From Astragalus membranaceus (Eukaryota; Streptophyta; Magnoliopsida; Fabales; Fabaceae): DNA of 64,000 nt. The translations under genes and the position numbers were made by a program. Under the pieces are notes generated by a model. That model ran no database searches and was not told where the DNA came from. It was given only the letters and a program-made list of their open reading frames with translations. The stretch covers positions 28,024,857 to 28,088,856 of the forward strand of contig CM076851.1 of assembly GCA_039519185.1 (NCBI GenBank), in the 5' to 3' direction. Positions 21,956-33,458 of the stretch are shown piece after piece (within the stretch, counting starts at the first letter, position 1; each line of letters opens with the position of its first letter).

Positions 21956-23465
21956 TTAAAAATGTGTGGTGAATTTATCCCTCACCACATGCTCACCATA
22001 GTACATTTTTACTCTTTGGCCATTTACCTTGAAAGTGGTATTTGTGGCTGCATCATATAAATCAACTGCACCATGGGGGTAGATTTTGACTAACTTAAAT
22101 GGTCTTGACCATCTTGATTTAAGTTTTCCAGGGAACAATTTCAACCTAGAGTTATATAACAAGACCATTCCTCCTTCTCTAAGCTCTCTCCTTTGGATTT
22201 TCTTGTCATGCTATGCTTTGGTTTTTGCTTTGTAAATTTCTGCATTCTCATAAGAGAATTGCATAAATTCTTCTAATTCATTTAATTCCAAAAACCTTTG
22301 TGCACCTGCTTTGTTGAGATCAAAATTTAAAATTTTGATAGCCCAATATGACTTGTTCTCCAACTCAACAGGTAGATGACATGCTTTGCCATAAACTATC
22401 CTATAGGGGGACATACCTAATGGAGTTTTGAATGCTATTCTGTATGCCCATAATGCTTCATCTAAGTGTAAAGACCAATCTTTTCTTGCTGGTCCAACCA
22501 TTTTTTCAAGCATTCTTTCAATTTCCCTATTTGATAATTCAGCTTGTCCACTTGTTTGTGGGTGGTAGGCTATAGCAATTTTATGTTTAATCCCATATTT
22601 TGTAAGAATATTCTCAATGAGTTTATTGCAAAAATGTGAGCCTTCATCATTGATGATTGCTTTTGGGGTGCCAAATCTTGTAAAAATGTTTCTTAGAAGG
22701 AATTTACTAACTGATTTGGCATCATTATTAGGCAATGCTAATGCCTCTACCCATTTGGACACATAATCAACCGCTACCAAGATATATTGATTGCCAAAAG
22801 AAGATGGAAAATGACCCATGAAATCCATGCCCCATACATCAAAAAGTTCAATTTCTAAAATATTGGTTCTAGGCATTTCATGTCTTTCAGAAATATTACT
22901 TGCTCTTTGACATTTGTCACAAGTTTTGACCATTAAATATGCATCTTTAAACAAAGTAGGCCAATAATAACCAGACTGTAATACCTTAGCTGCTGTTCTA
23001 GTGCTTCCAAAGTGACCTCCATATGGTGCAGCATCGCAGTGCAGGAGCACTGCTTGCTGTTCTTCTTCATGGATGCATTTCCTCATTAACTGATCTGGAC
23101 ACATCTTATAGAGAAATGGATCATCCCAATAATATTGTTTGACTATATGGAAAAATCTCCTTCTTTGTTGGTAAGTCATATCCACTGGTACCACCTTGCT
23201 CACAAGAAAGTTGACTAGGTCAGCAAACCTTGGTGCAGCTGCATTAGATGCACCTGCACCAGGTGCAGGAGCACTGGGTGCTGTTAAAGTAATTGCTAAC
23301 AGTTTTTCATCAGGAAAATTTTCCTTGATTTCTCCTTTCTGAGTACCTGTTCCTTCACCTTCAAGTCTAGATAAATGGTCAGCAACTTGGTTCTCCACCC
23401 CCTTTTTGTCTCTGATTTCAAGATCAAATTCTTGAAGGAGGAGAACCCATCTTATTAAAACAGTT
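21956..23465 (-). pseudogene. Element C RNase H end and integrase
   Basis: The frame enters in RNase H (LIRWVLLLQEFDLEIRDKKG, VENQVADHLSRL). It continues through a spacer in which TGCA-type repeats encode an Ala/Pro-rich insert (SAPAPGAGASNAAAPRF), then the full integrase. Zinc module: H-DAAPYGGHFG ... CDKCQRASN. Core: WGMDFMGHFPSS, IINDEGSHFCNK and SGQAELSNREI, giving D,D,E. A TAG replaces the expected tryptophan near 22211, after which the same frame goes on to 21956 with the C-terminal domain (GKLKSRWSRPFKLVKIYPHG). The family is Athila by similarity. Upstream RT and protease are missing. Confidence 0.88.
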
Positions 23466-24526
23466 TGGGAATCGATTCTTTGCTTTGGTAAATGAGTCAT
23501 GAATCGATTTCTATCCTTTGCACAAGGTTGGAAATCAATTCTTGGCTTTAGGAAAGAAGTCATGAATCGATTTCTAACTTCCACAAAAGAGTTTTTATGT
23601 TACGTGTCTTACCTATGTGCATGCATGCATTTTGAAAACTGTGAAGGCTATGAAACTATGAGATGAGCTTACCTTCAGAAGTGGCTTACACAATATCCTA
23701 AGACACGACCCAAACCCTAGAGATTACCCTTACTTCTTGAGTCTTGTTTTCCTTGGATTTCCGCTTTGTCATTTTCCGCTTTGAACATCATCATCAAAAC
23801 CTAACCTGCTTGTCATTTTGACTTCGAACACATCATCATCAAAACCTAACCTGCAGAAACAATATAACCACATCAACGACACCTGGAACTCAATCTAAAA
23901 AATGGTGCACGGGTGAGAAAGAGCGTCCAAACCATATAAAGAACATAAGACAGATTAAAATAGCAAAGGCAACCACAATCCATCAAATCAATATCAAACA
24001 GTCACTCTCAAAAGAGTGACGAACACAACATGTTCATACAGCAAGATGTCACAAAGTGAAGCCACAAAGGGCTCGTACGTAAAAAGTGAGGGGTCACATC
24101 CCACCGTTAAAATCACTATAGTATATACGACAAACATAACCTGTATGCTCAGTTAATCATCAACAACAACAACAGCAATAACAACAATAACAATAGGACC
24201 GAGATACCTTGCCCGATAAAGCCCTACGGCGAACAACAACAATAGGACCAGGATACCTTGCCCGATAATGCCCTACAAGAAAACAACAGGACCGGAATAG
24301 CCCGAACCGGATACCTTGCCCGATAATGCCCCGAAGAACACCCAAGAGAGGACTATGAGGACCGGAATACCTTTCCCGAACAGGATACCTTGCCCGATAA
24401 TGCCCTACTAACAACAACAACGACGACGACGACGAAGACAACGACGACAACAACAAGATGAATACACATGCACCTAATCAGACGTGATATCGCACAACGA
24501 CAACGACGACAACGACAACGACGATG

Positions 24527-24564
<38 letters not shown>

Positions 24565-26427
24565 ACCTATCATCATCACCATCCTTTGAGGTACGGTTCG
24601 CCCATACTGCGGCGAGTCCTTGCCCATACTCCGACAAGGTTCCTCCTATACAATTTCAACTATCGAGGTACGGCTCGCCCATACTGCGACGAGATTCTTC
24701 AACACGAACCGGCTTGCTAATCATCGACGAAGGATAACTTGCCCCTTGAGCGACAATTTTACGATGACAATACACATAAGACCAGCCAACAATAACAACA
24801 AAACATTACCAACAAGTCACTTAATGACTTACAATTTTGAGTCGATCTCGGCTACGTTAACAGATATTAAGATATCGATATAGAACTCAAACAATATTAA
24901 TTTGTATCATATAGTCTTACATATCATTATAGTCCATTAGCCTATTAGACATTAACTCGTCCTATCACTGTTATAACTAACTCTTCATTCTCATTTTTAA
25001 TTATGAGTAATACTCAAGTCATATGGGCTCATTAATTCGTTCTAATTATTTCGTTCTTACTCTTAACTCACCCTCACTGTCAACTCGATTCTTCGTCTAC
25101 AAATCAAGGAACATCAGACGACATACAATTGCCTACTCACACTAGATTCATTTCCTAAACTTGGCATATTAGCAATAGTCATCCGAATCATTATGTTACA
25201 GTCATCCAAATCAAATAATTTACAGACACTTAAATCATTTACAGTCATCCATAATAATTACAGTTATCCAAATTGAATAAATTGAATAATTGAATAAATT
25301 AAATAAATACAAACAAAAATAGGAATAGCGATAATCAATACTGTTCTAGTCATATCCTCTATTCCCCATATAGAATAGAAACCCTTTTCCCCCGTACCTG
25401 ATATCGAAGTGCATTCCAATAGTGAATCAACGAAGACAAAACACGGATTCCCGAGCATAATTTAATTCCATCAAAGCAACGTTTGACTCGAATGCGTAAC
25501 AACAACAACAACAGTCCAAGGGTCATACACTAAAAATATTAAATGTAACTAATTGCTCATTCAATGAATTAAAAGTGTTTCGAAAAAGAGTACCTATCAG
25601 AAGGTACAAGGAGCTGACAATGGTTCTGGAAATCGTGAACCCAAGAATTCATAGGTCCGAATCGGAAATGAATACACGGATTACAGGGTGCTTGTCTTAA
25701 TCATACTAATCAACAACGGTTTGTTGGAAGGCGTTCTTTGGCGAAATCATGTGTTGTTGGATTAGGACGCAATTAATTTGCGTAGACATTAGGCGGGAAA
25801 CATCACAATTGGTGAATTTGATATCATCGGGAATTGAAATTGCAAATGATTGCGATAAGGGAAGTGGTCTACGCTAGTTAGAGGTTTGAAAACGAAAAAG
25901 GGTAGGTGTTATCAAGATGAGAAGAAGTCTATGTTCGTGTATCCCTAAGGCGGATGTCAATGGGTTGGGTGTTGAAATTCCGGTGAGAATACAGGTAATG
26001 GTAGGGGGAGGTCAGGCGGCGGGACGACGTAGGTGATAGATTCGCCGTGGAGCTGGAGAGCTTCGAATCCGTCACAACGGCTATGGAGTTTCACGCATTG
26101 AAGGCGAAGGCTTGAACACGGTTTGGGAACTGAGATAGATGAAAACGACACTAGAAATGGATTCAACGTTTGATTTTGATATATATAGCCCAAAATATAA
26201 AATAATTTTTAAAACACATGACATCTAAAATACTAATATTTATAAAATAAATTAGATATATATAATAACAATTATATATTACAAGTAGCATATAAAAATA
26301 TATTAAATATGATTTCAACCAATTTTAACGACTCAAACACAAAATACTTTAATCTTATCAATCAAAATAATTCATAAGACTAGAACATACTAAAAAAATC
26401 ACAACGAACGAAAATCGGGGTGTTACA
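23466..26427 (+). mobile_element. Sequence E: LTR-like insert in element C
   Basis: Ends in CGGGGTGTTACA at 26427, the same terminal string as LTRs B and D, directly where C's gag frame breaks. The left edge is unclear: either about 23466, where C's pol loses similarity, or TGTTAC at 23598. No coding region is supported. It holds two copies of a ~65-base unit with ATCGATT (23466-23595), CAACAACAA tracts and an array of ACCTTGCCCGATAATGCC units (24195-24415). The flanking five bases do not match, fitting loss of C's protease/RT region at or after insertion. Solo LTR of a gypsy family is my reading; the class is not proven. Confidence 0.5.
24195..24720. repeat. Short tandem-like units in sequence E
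   Basis: At least five copies of a 'GGATACCTTGCCCGATAATG' unit lie between 24195 and 24415, then a (CAA)n/(CGA)n tract (24420-24562). Two copies of 'GAGGTACGGTTCGCCCATAC' or close variants follow (about 24588 and 24665). Poly-Cys and poly-Ser frames over this stretch are artefacts. Confidence 0.85.
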
Positions 26428-26838
26428 AACAACACCAGGAAGGATAAAGTTACTACATATTTCTAAAAACTGTTTTAAATGCTCACGGGGATCCTCATGG
26501 GGAGATCCACCAAATTGACCAATTGTTTGTAGCATTTGGAACATCATGGGTTTAAATTCAAAATGTACAGCATCAATATGAGGTCTTGCTATACTTGTTT
26601 GCATATTCTGATGATCAAACATAGCATAATCCCTCATGGGTCTATTTCTATCATTAATCATACCTATTGGTCCCATGTTGATGAATTGATTTCTGTGATC
26701 ATCTTCAGGTTCATGATGTGAGCCATGACCACCTCTGACTGATCCTCCAATGGAACTTGGTCTAGATCTCTCTTCTTCACTTTGTTGAGACATTGGGATT
26801 CTGCAGCTTTGAAGTCTTTGTTTCTGGAGTCTAAGCAA
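26428..26838 (-). pseudogene. Element C gag, N-terminal fragment
   Basis: On the minus strand from 26838 the frame runs through QQSEEERSRPSSIGG and a Gln/Asn-rich lead into the Athila-type Gag core FEFKPMMFQMLQTIGQFG, SPHEDPREHLKQFLEICSNF. It breaks at 26427 where sequence E begins. The remaining Gag, including any zinc knuckle, is missing. Confidence 0.8.
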
Positions 26839-27018
26839 CTTTTTAAACCTTCTCTCTATCTTTGGATCTAATTCAAATTATGGTGTTTTGGCTCTGTGCA
26901 TATGCTAGTGCATCTGCACCTGATGCTTCTGCACAGACAACAAAATATCAGAGTAATAAAACACTAATTTATAAATCTAAATAACAAAAATTAATGGCAC
27001 TCCCCGGAAATGGTGCCA
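26839..27018 (-). promoter_or_regulatory. Element C leader and primer-binding site
   Basis: Just inside the 5' LTR, the minus strand reads TGGCACCATTTCCGGGGA (27001-27018). This is close to the TGGCGCC...CCGGGGA site common in Athila-like elements. A short leader with TGCA-type motifs (26905-26940) then leads to gag. Confidence 0.75.
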
Positions 27019-27024
27019 AAAACT

Positions 27025-28661
27025 TGGTGTGTGAAAAAGATGTGCAAGTATACACAGTTACTAACAAGTAGTATAAAAGATCGAACCCACAGGGATTGGA
27101 TTAACTCTTGTAGTTTAAAAGTGTATAAATTAGTTTGAACTATACTACTCACAAATTGGGATGATGGTGATAAGTAAACAAAATGCAAATAAGTAATAAA
27201 ATGTAGAGGAAATTAGTTGAGAATGATAGTTGAGATGTTTTCACTAAATAAATCACTTTTGAGAGTTTTGTGTGTTTATGTGGTGCGGAAGCATTGAGTG
27301 CAGCTGCATCAGTATGTGCCTTTCAACTACTTTCTTCAGAGTTTCGTTACAAGCTTCTTATGTTTAGGCTTGCTAAATAAGTTCACTCCTGCCTTTAAAG
27401 TACCCACTGTATCACCCTAATGACTATGTTATCCTATGTCTATGACTTAACATGGTTTTAACAAAGTTTTCCTTATTACACAAGTTAACAAAGCCTTCAT
27501 TAAAACACTCACCCTTATTAGTTCTTGATTTTTAGTTATAAACCATGTCTGTGAATATAACTCTACTTATTCTAAGCGATCAACCTTAAAATAAGATGGA
27601 TGTAGTATGACACAAGAACCAAAATGCATACAACACTTAAAAGCACAATAACTTACTCAAAAGCTTATTATAAAGTTAGAACATCTCAACCAAAGAGGTT
27701 TAGCTCATAATATGCATTGCAAGGCAAAAATAGATCAAATGAAATATGTTGATATAATGGAAAGTACAAGAGATACCAATAGGGTAGAGATTACACCGAT
27801 TGAAGAACTCTTGCATAAGTTGCCCAGCAGTCTAGATGCACTGATTTCCTGCACCTAACTAACTTGATGAAGAAGTGAAGGGAGAAGTCGTCAATTCCTT
27901 CCTTACCTTCTTACAAACTAACTACTAACTTAAAACTATGAAAAGAAATAAAATACAAGAAATGAAATGATTATGGATTATATTGGAATGTATATGGATG
28001 TTCTTTCAAGTGAGAAGTGGAAGCCTTTATATAGACTTGGAGGTTTCCTTCAAGTGAGGTTTTGCTTGGAGATCAAGTTAACCTAAGGAGGTTTAACCAT
28101 GGTTACTTTTCAGAACTTTGATGAAGGGGATTGAGTCCAACACTCAACCTCAAAGAGAGATCCAATCGTGGAAAGCCATGTGTCCCTTATGAATGAATCT
28201 TCATGATGGTCTTCTATTGTAGGCGCCTCCTTTTGCATGTTGGCATGTGCCTCCATGTGACTTGTGACTAAGCATGATGCCATTGAGGTGTTTATGCATT
28301 GGTATGGTTTGAGGTGCTTCCAATGTTGGGTAATCTGTCTTTAGTGCAGGATGGTGCAGATGCACCTTTAGTGCAGTTGCCCTGTTGTAAATGTATTTAG
28401 TGTAGATGCACTATTGTTAATGCTTTTAGTGCAGATGCACTGTTGTTTTCCCGGTGCAGGTGCATCAACTGCAGGTGCACTGAACAAACACATCAAACAT
28501 ACCAATATATACACAAAGTGCTAAATTATGAATGACATTCATCTTGAAACCATAAATATTGTTATTTTATTCGTACTACTATATTTAACACATATTACAC
28601 TTGATTTCAAGCAATTAGTTATGTTTAGGTGCATAAATAACTCTATATAAAATAGAGTTAT
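27025..28661 (-). repeat. Element C 5' LTR
   Basis: About 1.64 kb. In element orientation it should start TGATAACTCTATTTT and ends CACACACCA next to the primer site. The homologous first 600 bases are at 16853-17483. TGCAGATGCA-type motifs cluster at 28340-28490. Its outermost two bases are lost at the junction with element A. Confidence 0.85.
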
Positions 28662-28800
28662 CGATGACCGTGAATTAAGGGCCGTCAGAACGGTGAAACC
28701 ACCATCAGAAGTGACACAAGGCCAGTGGATGACGCAGGCAGCAGTGGAAACGCTGGTCCCTGGGGTTTCCTCCAAATCTCGTTCACAGAAGAGGAGGTAA
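28662..28800 (+). pseudogene. Element A gag, C-terminal end
   Basis: Directly after the 23-kb insert the frame reads DDRELRAVRTVKPPSEVTQG and ends at a stop near 28798 (SRSQKRR). Joined to the left piece it continues GCG GCC GAT GAC CGT without a shift, which shows the block was inserted in a then-open gag. Confidence 0.7.
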
Positions 28801-28842
28801 CAAAGGGCGAGGGCTTATAATAGAATGAAGGAGACGATTTAG

Positions 28843-30015
28843 ATGCTCACCTCGGCCCGAGAAAGGAATGTCCAGACCATCCCCGCAGCCACTGTGGCTA
28901 CGACTTTGGAACAGGCCTTCACAGAATCGGCCGAGGAAACAGCTCCGGAGCATCAAACCCCCGACGTAAGTGGCCCTAGCGCACCCACTGAAACGACAGA
29001 AGAACCCAGTGCCGTGATAAGGATGATGGATGTATCTCATAGCCTGCTGACTAAGGCAGTGATAGAGTGTTTGTATGGGCCCAACAACCCCAAACCACCT
29101 CAGTCAGTTAATGCACCCCAAGTTGAAGGGGCTATGACAGAAGAAGAGCCGACCGAGGACGACCTCATGGGGGAAGATGAAGAGAACCCCTTTGGCCCAT
29201 TGAACTTTGATGGAGACTCCTTGACGGGATTAATCCTTGACGACATCATGGACGAGGCCGATGGGGAATGTTATGCTGATATAGAGATGGTAAGCCTTCT
29301 TCCACCAGAATTCTGGGGCAATAAAGATCAACCAAGGGCTCTCGAGGGAGATGTCTACGCCGAGGAAGGCGAATGGGCTGCCTTGACGGAACCTGAGGGA
29401 GTAGTCACAGATGGAATGTTGTTTGAAAAACCCACAGCAGACATGACTAGACACCTGAAGCCATTATATATCAAAGCTCATCTGAATGGGAAGCTGTTTA
29501 ATTGTGTCTTCGTAGACGGCGGTGCTGTGCCGAATATTATGCCATTAGCCACTATGAAGAAACTGGGGAAGAACGCCGAGGACCTCATCCCAACCACTAT
29601 GACCATGACCAGTTTCATGGGCCACCCATCCCACCCTTTGGGAGTGTTGGTAGTCGATGTAACAGTTGGGAGCAAGGTAACTCGCTCGGCCTTCTTTGTT
29701 ATAGAAGGAAAGCCCTCATATGCTGTGATCCTGGGAAGAGATTGGATCCACACCAGTGAATGTATCCCCTCTACCGTGCATCAGAATTTAATGATATGGA
29801 TAGGGGATCAAGTGGAAATAGTAGAAGCAGACCCTAGTCCTTTCCCTGCAGAGGTAAAGATGTTTGAGGTCATTTTCTACTCCCCTCATTTGCATCCCAT
29901 TTCTATCCCAGGGGAATATGAGGAAGGTGGCATAGAGTCATCCGACTGGACCAAAAGGGGTTTTGAGTTCAAGATGTTGGCCGACCCACGGCCTAGCAGT
30001 AAGGATAATGATTAA
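28843..30015 (+). pseudogene. Element A protease region
   Basis: An open frame of 390 codons. The first ~200 residues are an acidic spacer (EEEPTEDDLMGEDEENPFG). At about residues 205-310 is a retroviral-type aspartic protease: LYIKAHLNGKLFNCVFVDGG with DGGA in place of the usual D-S/T-G-A, then the flap region and YAVILGRDWIH. The protease would cut the Gag-Pol polyprotein. The D-G-G-A active site occurs in related plant elements, so it is not necessarily a defect. After 30015 the frame shifts, and the linker to RT continues at 30003-30202 (INLPPEVQSLLDRL), ending in a stop at 30200. Confidence 0.85.
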
Positions 30016-30321
30016 TCTCCCACCAGAGGTACAGAGCCTGCTGGATCGGTTGCACCTATTCCAAATTGAATCCAGCATTAAAGAGGCTATGTTTGGTGCA
30101 ATAGATGAAGGGCACGAACTCGAGGAACATTCATACCAAGAGGATTCGGACGACTCCCTCGACGGGACGTTGACCGAGCCTCCTCACCTGGAGCCCATCT
30201 AGAGGAAGATGCCCACTCTTGAAGCGCACGACCCTCTATTGGAAGGGAACCTGGGGAGCGAAAAAGAGCCAATGATGACCAAGGTCAGTGGTAAATTACA
30301 ACCTCAACAACGAGATCGAAT

Positions 30322-31763
30322 GTGGCTCTAATAAGGGACTACCGTGACTGCTTTGCGTGGGACTACCATGAGATGTCAGGCCTTGATAGAGCCTTGGTTG
30401 AAGATAGGTTTCCCATCAAGGAAGGTTGCAAGCCCCATAAACAGCCACCGAGGAGGTTCAATCTGCAGCTAATGCCACAGATCAAAGCAGAGGTGGAAAG
30501 ATTGCTCAAGGCAAGATTCATAAGAACTTCCAGGTACGTAGAATGGATGTCTAATATAGTCCCTGTTATCAAAAAGAATGGTCAGGTCAGAGTTTGTATT
30601 GACTACAGAGATCTGAATTTGGCCACTCCCAAAAATGAGTATGGTATGCCTGTGGCCGATATGCTTGTCGACGTCGCGGCTAACAATGCCATATTGGCCT
30701 TTATGGACGACTACTCTGGGTATAACCAGATATATGTAGCCGGAGCTGACACCCATAAGACTGCCTTTAGGTGCCCTGGCGCCTTAGGTATCTATGAGTG
30801 GTTGGTAATGCCTTTTGGCCTAAAAAATGCAGGAGCCACGTACCAAAGGGCCATGAATGCTATTTTCCATGACCTCATTGGTAAAAGCATGGAGGTATAC
30901 ATTTATGATGTGGTGGTTAAGTCCAAGAGTTTCGAAGCCCACCTAATGGAGCTTGAACAAGCTCTGAAAAGGATGAGACTCCACAATCTCAAAATGAACC
31001 CTGCTAAGTGTGCTTTTGGTGTGTCTGCAGGCAATTTTCTAGGCTTCTTGGTGCACAACCAAGGCATTGAAGTGGACAAGAACAAAACTCGAGCTATCCT
31101 TGAGGCAAGACCCCCCAGAAACAAGAAGGAGCTGCAGAGTTTACTAGGCAAGATCAACTTCCTAAGGAGATTTATCTCCAACTCGGATAAAAGATGAAAG
31201 CTTTTTCACCCTCGTTGAGGATAAAGAACATTGAGGACGTGATATGGGGAGCCAAGCAGCAGGAGGCCTTTGATCAGATCAAGGTTGCCTTAACTAATCC
31301 TCCTGTCTTGGTGCCTCCGCAGTCTGGGAAGCCTCTGAATCTATATATTGCGGCCGAAGATCAAGCCATCGGCTGCTTGTTAGCTCAAGATGATGATAAT
31401 GGCGACGAACGTGCTATCTATTATCTTAGCAGGATCCTCAATGACGCTGAGACTAGATATTCTCCTATTGAGAAGCTTTGTTTGTCCTTGTTTAATGCAT
31501 GTACTAAATTGGAATATTACCTATTACCTAAAGAAGTTTTGGTTGTGTGCAAAGTGGATATTATCAGATATCTTCTTAATAGGCCCGTCTTACAAGGAAG
31601 ACTTGTCAAGTGGGCCATTAAGTTAAATGCATTTGCCTTGACATACATGCCACTAAGAGCTGTCAAAGGACAAGCCTTGGCCGATTTCCTGGCTCAACAC
31701 CCTTGCATGGAAATACACGACACCCCAGCCGAGTCTATTAACAATCTAGGCCTAAAGCCTTGA
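30322..31763 (+). pseudogene. Element A reverse transcriptase and first RNase H
   Basis: RT motifs in order: FAWDYHEMSGLD, VERLLKARFIRTSRYVEWMS, VRVCIDYRDLNLATPK, FMDDYSGYNQI and WLVMPFGLKNAGATYQRAM. Then comes the catalytic loop as YIYD instead of YIDD (VYIYDVVVKS, about 30898), which removes one of the two metal-binding aspartates. The thumb follows (KMNPAKCAFGVSAGNFLGF). The frame ends at 31197 and shifts to 31194 for RNase H (LNLYIAAEDQAIGCLLAQ, ERAIYYLSRILNDAETRYSP), ending at TGA 31761. The active-site change and frameshift make it non-functional. Confidence 0.92.
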
Positions 31764-31769
31764 GTCCTC

Positions 31770-32384
31770 ATGTTTGATGGCTCAAGTACCCAAACGAGGG
31801 CAGGAACTGGAGTGGTCATCACCAACCCCTGCGGTCAAACGTGGAGTTTCATGCGCAGGATAGGGGATCAAGCATCCAATAATCAGGTCGAATATGAGGC
31901 CTTGATCATGGGACTTGATATCCTGGCCTCCATGAAGACTCAATATGTGGAAATCAATGGGGATTCACAACTGGTGATCAAGCAAAACACTGGGGAATAC
32001 AAGTGTTATAACACGAAACTTAAACAATTACGAGCCTCGACGCATAACTTGTTAAAGTTGTTCGCCAATGCAGTCATCATGTATGTCCCCAGAAGCGAAA
32101 ACCAAGAGGCAAACGATTTAGCCCAGCAAGCCTCGGGTTACAAGGAGTCAGTGGTCGAGGTATGGCAACAAGAAACCTTAGTTTCGGCCGAGGAGGACCC
32201 TGTCGATGCTTGGATTGGAGTATTGACAGAGTATCTCCGTGATCCAACGGCCGACACCGACTTCAAGACTAAGCAAAGGGCGTTGAAATATATTCTGATA
32301 GGGGACCACCTATACAAAAGAAGCACCAATGGGGTGTTGTTACGATGCCTCAAAAGAAAGGATGCGTATATGGTGATGGCATAG
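31770..32384 (+). pseudogene. Element A second (archaeal-type) RNase H
   Basis: A separate RNase H domain with its own D-E-D-D pattern: MFDGSSTQTRAGTGVV, NQVEYEALIMGLDIL, YVEINGDSQLVIKQ and ENQEANDLAQQASGY. A second RNase H between the first one and integrase is the diagnostic feature of the Tat clade of Ty3-gypsy elements. All four acidic residues can be seen. It is separated from the first RNase H by one stop codon and from integrase by a TAG at 32382. Confidence 0.9.
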
Positions 32385-33366
32385 ATCCATGCAGGAACTT
32401 GTGGTGCACATAGGTCTGGCCCCATCATGAAATGGCTGATATACATACATGGATACTATTGGCCGACAATCACGACCGATTGCTTCCATTTTGCAAAGGG
32501 ATGTGAGGCTTGCCAGCTGCATGGGCCAATCCAAAGAGTGCCTGCAGATGAGCTTCATCCCATTGTCAAACCTTGGCCATTCAGAGGGTGGGCCATGGAT
32601 TTAATTGGCAAGATATACCCTCCGAGCTCAAAGGGCCATAACTTTATTATTGTGGCCACCGATTACTTCACTAAGTAGGTGGAAGCCGCACCTTTAGCAA
32701 GTGTCAATTAGACTGCGGTGATTAGGTTCATAGAAAACCAAATCATGTACAGATTTGGCATTCCTGAAACCATCACGGCCGATCAAGGCACAATGTTCAC
32801 CGGGGAACAAGTGGTGGCCTTTGCACAAGAGTATGGCGTCAAGATGAGACATTCGTCTCCTTATTATGCTCAAGTCAATGGGCAAGCAGAGGCTACCAAC
32901 AAGATCATCATCGAGCTCATCAAGAAAAACATAGAGCACAAGCCTCGACGGTGGCACGAGACCCTTAATGAGGTCCTTTGGGCTATGAGAAATTCTAAGT
33001 TCCACGGCCACGGCGGTAACTCCCTATCGTTTAGTCTATGGGCAGGATGTCGTGTTACCATTGAAAATCAGTGTGGCGTATTTAAGGGTGGCTCGGCAGC
33101 ATGACCTCGGCATAGATGAATACCAACAAGTCATGTTAGTGGAGTTGGACTCGTTGGACGATGACAGGTTGGCTGCCCTCAGCAGAATTGAGATGAACAA
33201 GGCCAAAACGGCCCAAGGCTACATTGTAAGTGAAGTATACGACGGTGGGGCATACCGTTTGATTACGTTCGACGACGAAGAGTTCGAAACAAAAATCAAT
33301 GGCAAATATCTCAAAGCATATTATCCTACTATATGGGAAAGTATGCAAGGGAAAGAAAATTGGTAA
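32385..33366 (+). pseudogene. Element A integrase
   Basis: Zinc module spans the stop (H-AGTCGAHRSG ... CEACQLHG). Core motifs are AMDLIGKIYPPSSKG, ITADQGTMFTGEQVV and VNGQAEATNKIIIEL, giving the D,D,E triad. In-frame stops lie at about 32676 and 32709. A shift near 33050 (in the YGQDVVLP region) moves the frame to 33052-33366, which holds the C-terminal domain ending NGKYLKAYYPTIWESMQG. It once inserted cDNA into the genome and is inactive now. Confidence 0.9.
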
Positions 33367-33458
33367 TTACAAAAAGTAAAATTGTCATGGTGCCTCGCCA
33401 CACACCGGCGGCCTGTTGACACAAATTTACAGGAATATAAACAGAGAGAGCATCAATA

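Larger units (their letters stand above)
16853..28661 (-). mobile_element. Element C: Athila-like Ty3-gypsy retrotransposon
   Basis: C is on the minus strand: 5' LTR on the right (27025-28661), 3' LTR remnant on the left (16853-17483). Recognisable parts, in element order, are an Athila-style primer site, a gag fragment, RNase H end plus integrase, a further ORF region after integrase, and several polypurine tracts reading AAGTTTGGGGG. Protease and RT are absent. The gap between gag (26428) and RNase H (about 23465) is filled by LTR-like sequence E. At the right end the expected terminal CA is missing (GTTAT joined to CGATG), so a deletion fused C to element A. C is dead. Confidence 0.85.

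Noticed and set aside
24353..24720. Poly-Cys / poly-Asn frames
   Set aside because: Readings of a CAA/CGA microsatellite.
5575..28666. CGATG on both sides of the 23-kb block as one target duplication
   Set aside because: B's LTR begins at the TG inside the left CGATG, and the right side lacks C's terminal CA, so the match is better explained by the right remnant of B's site (CGA) plus following host sequence.
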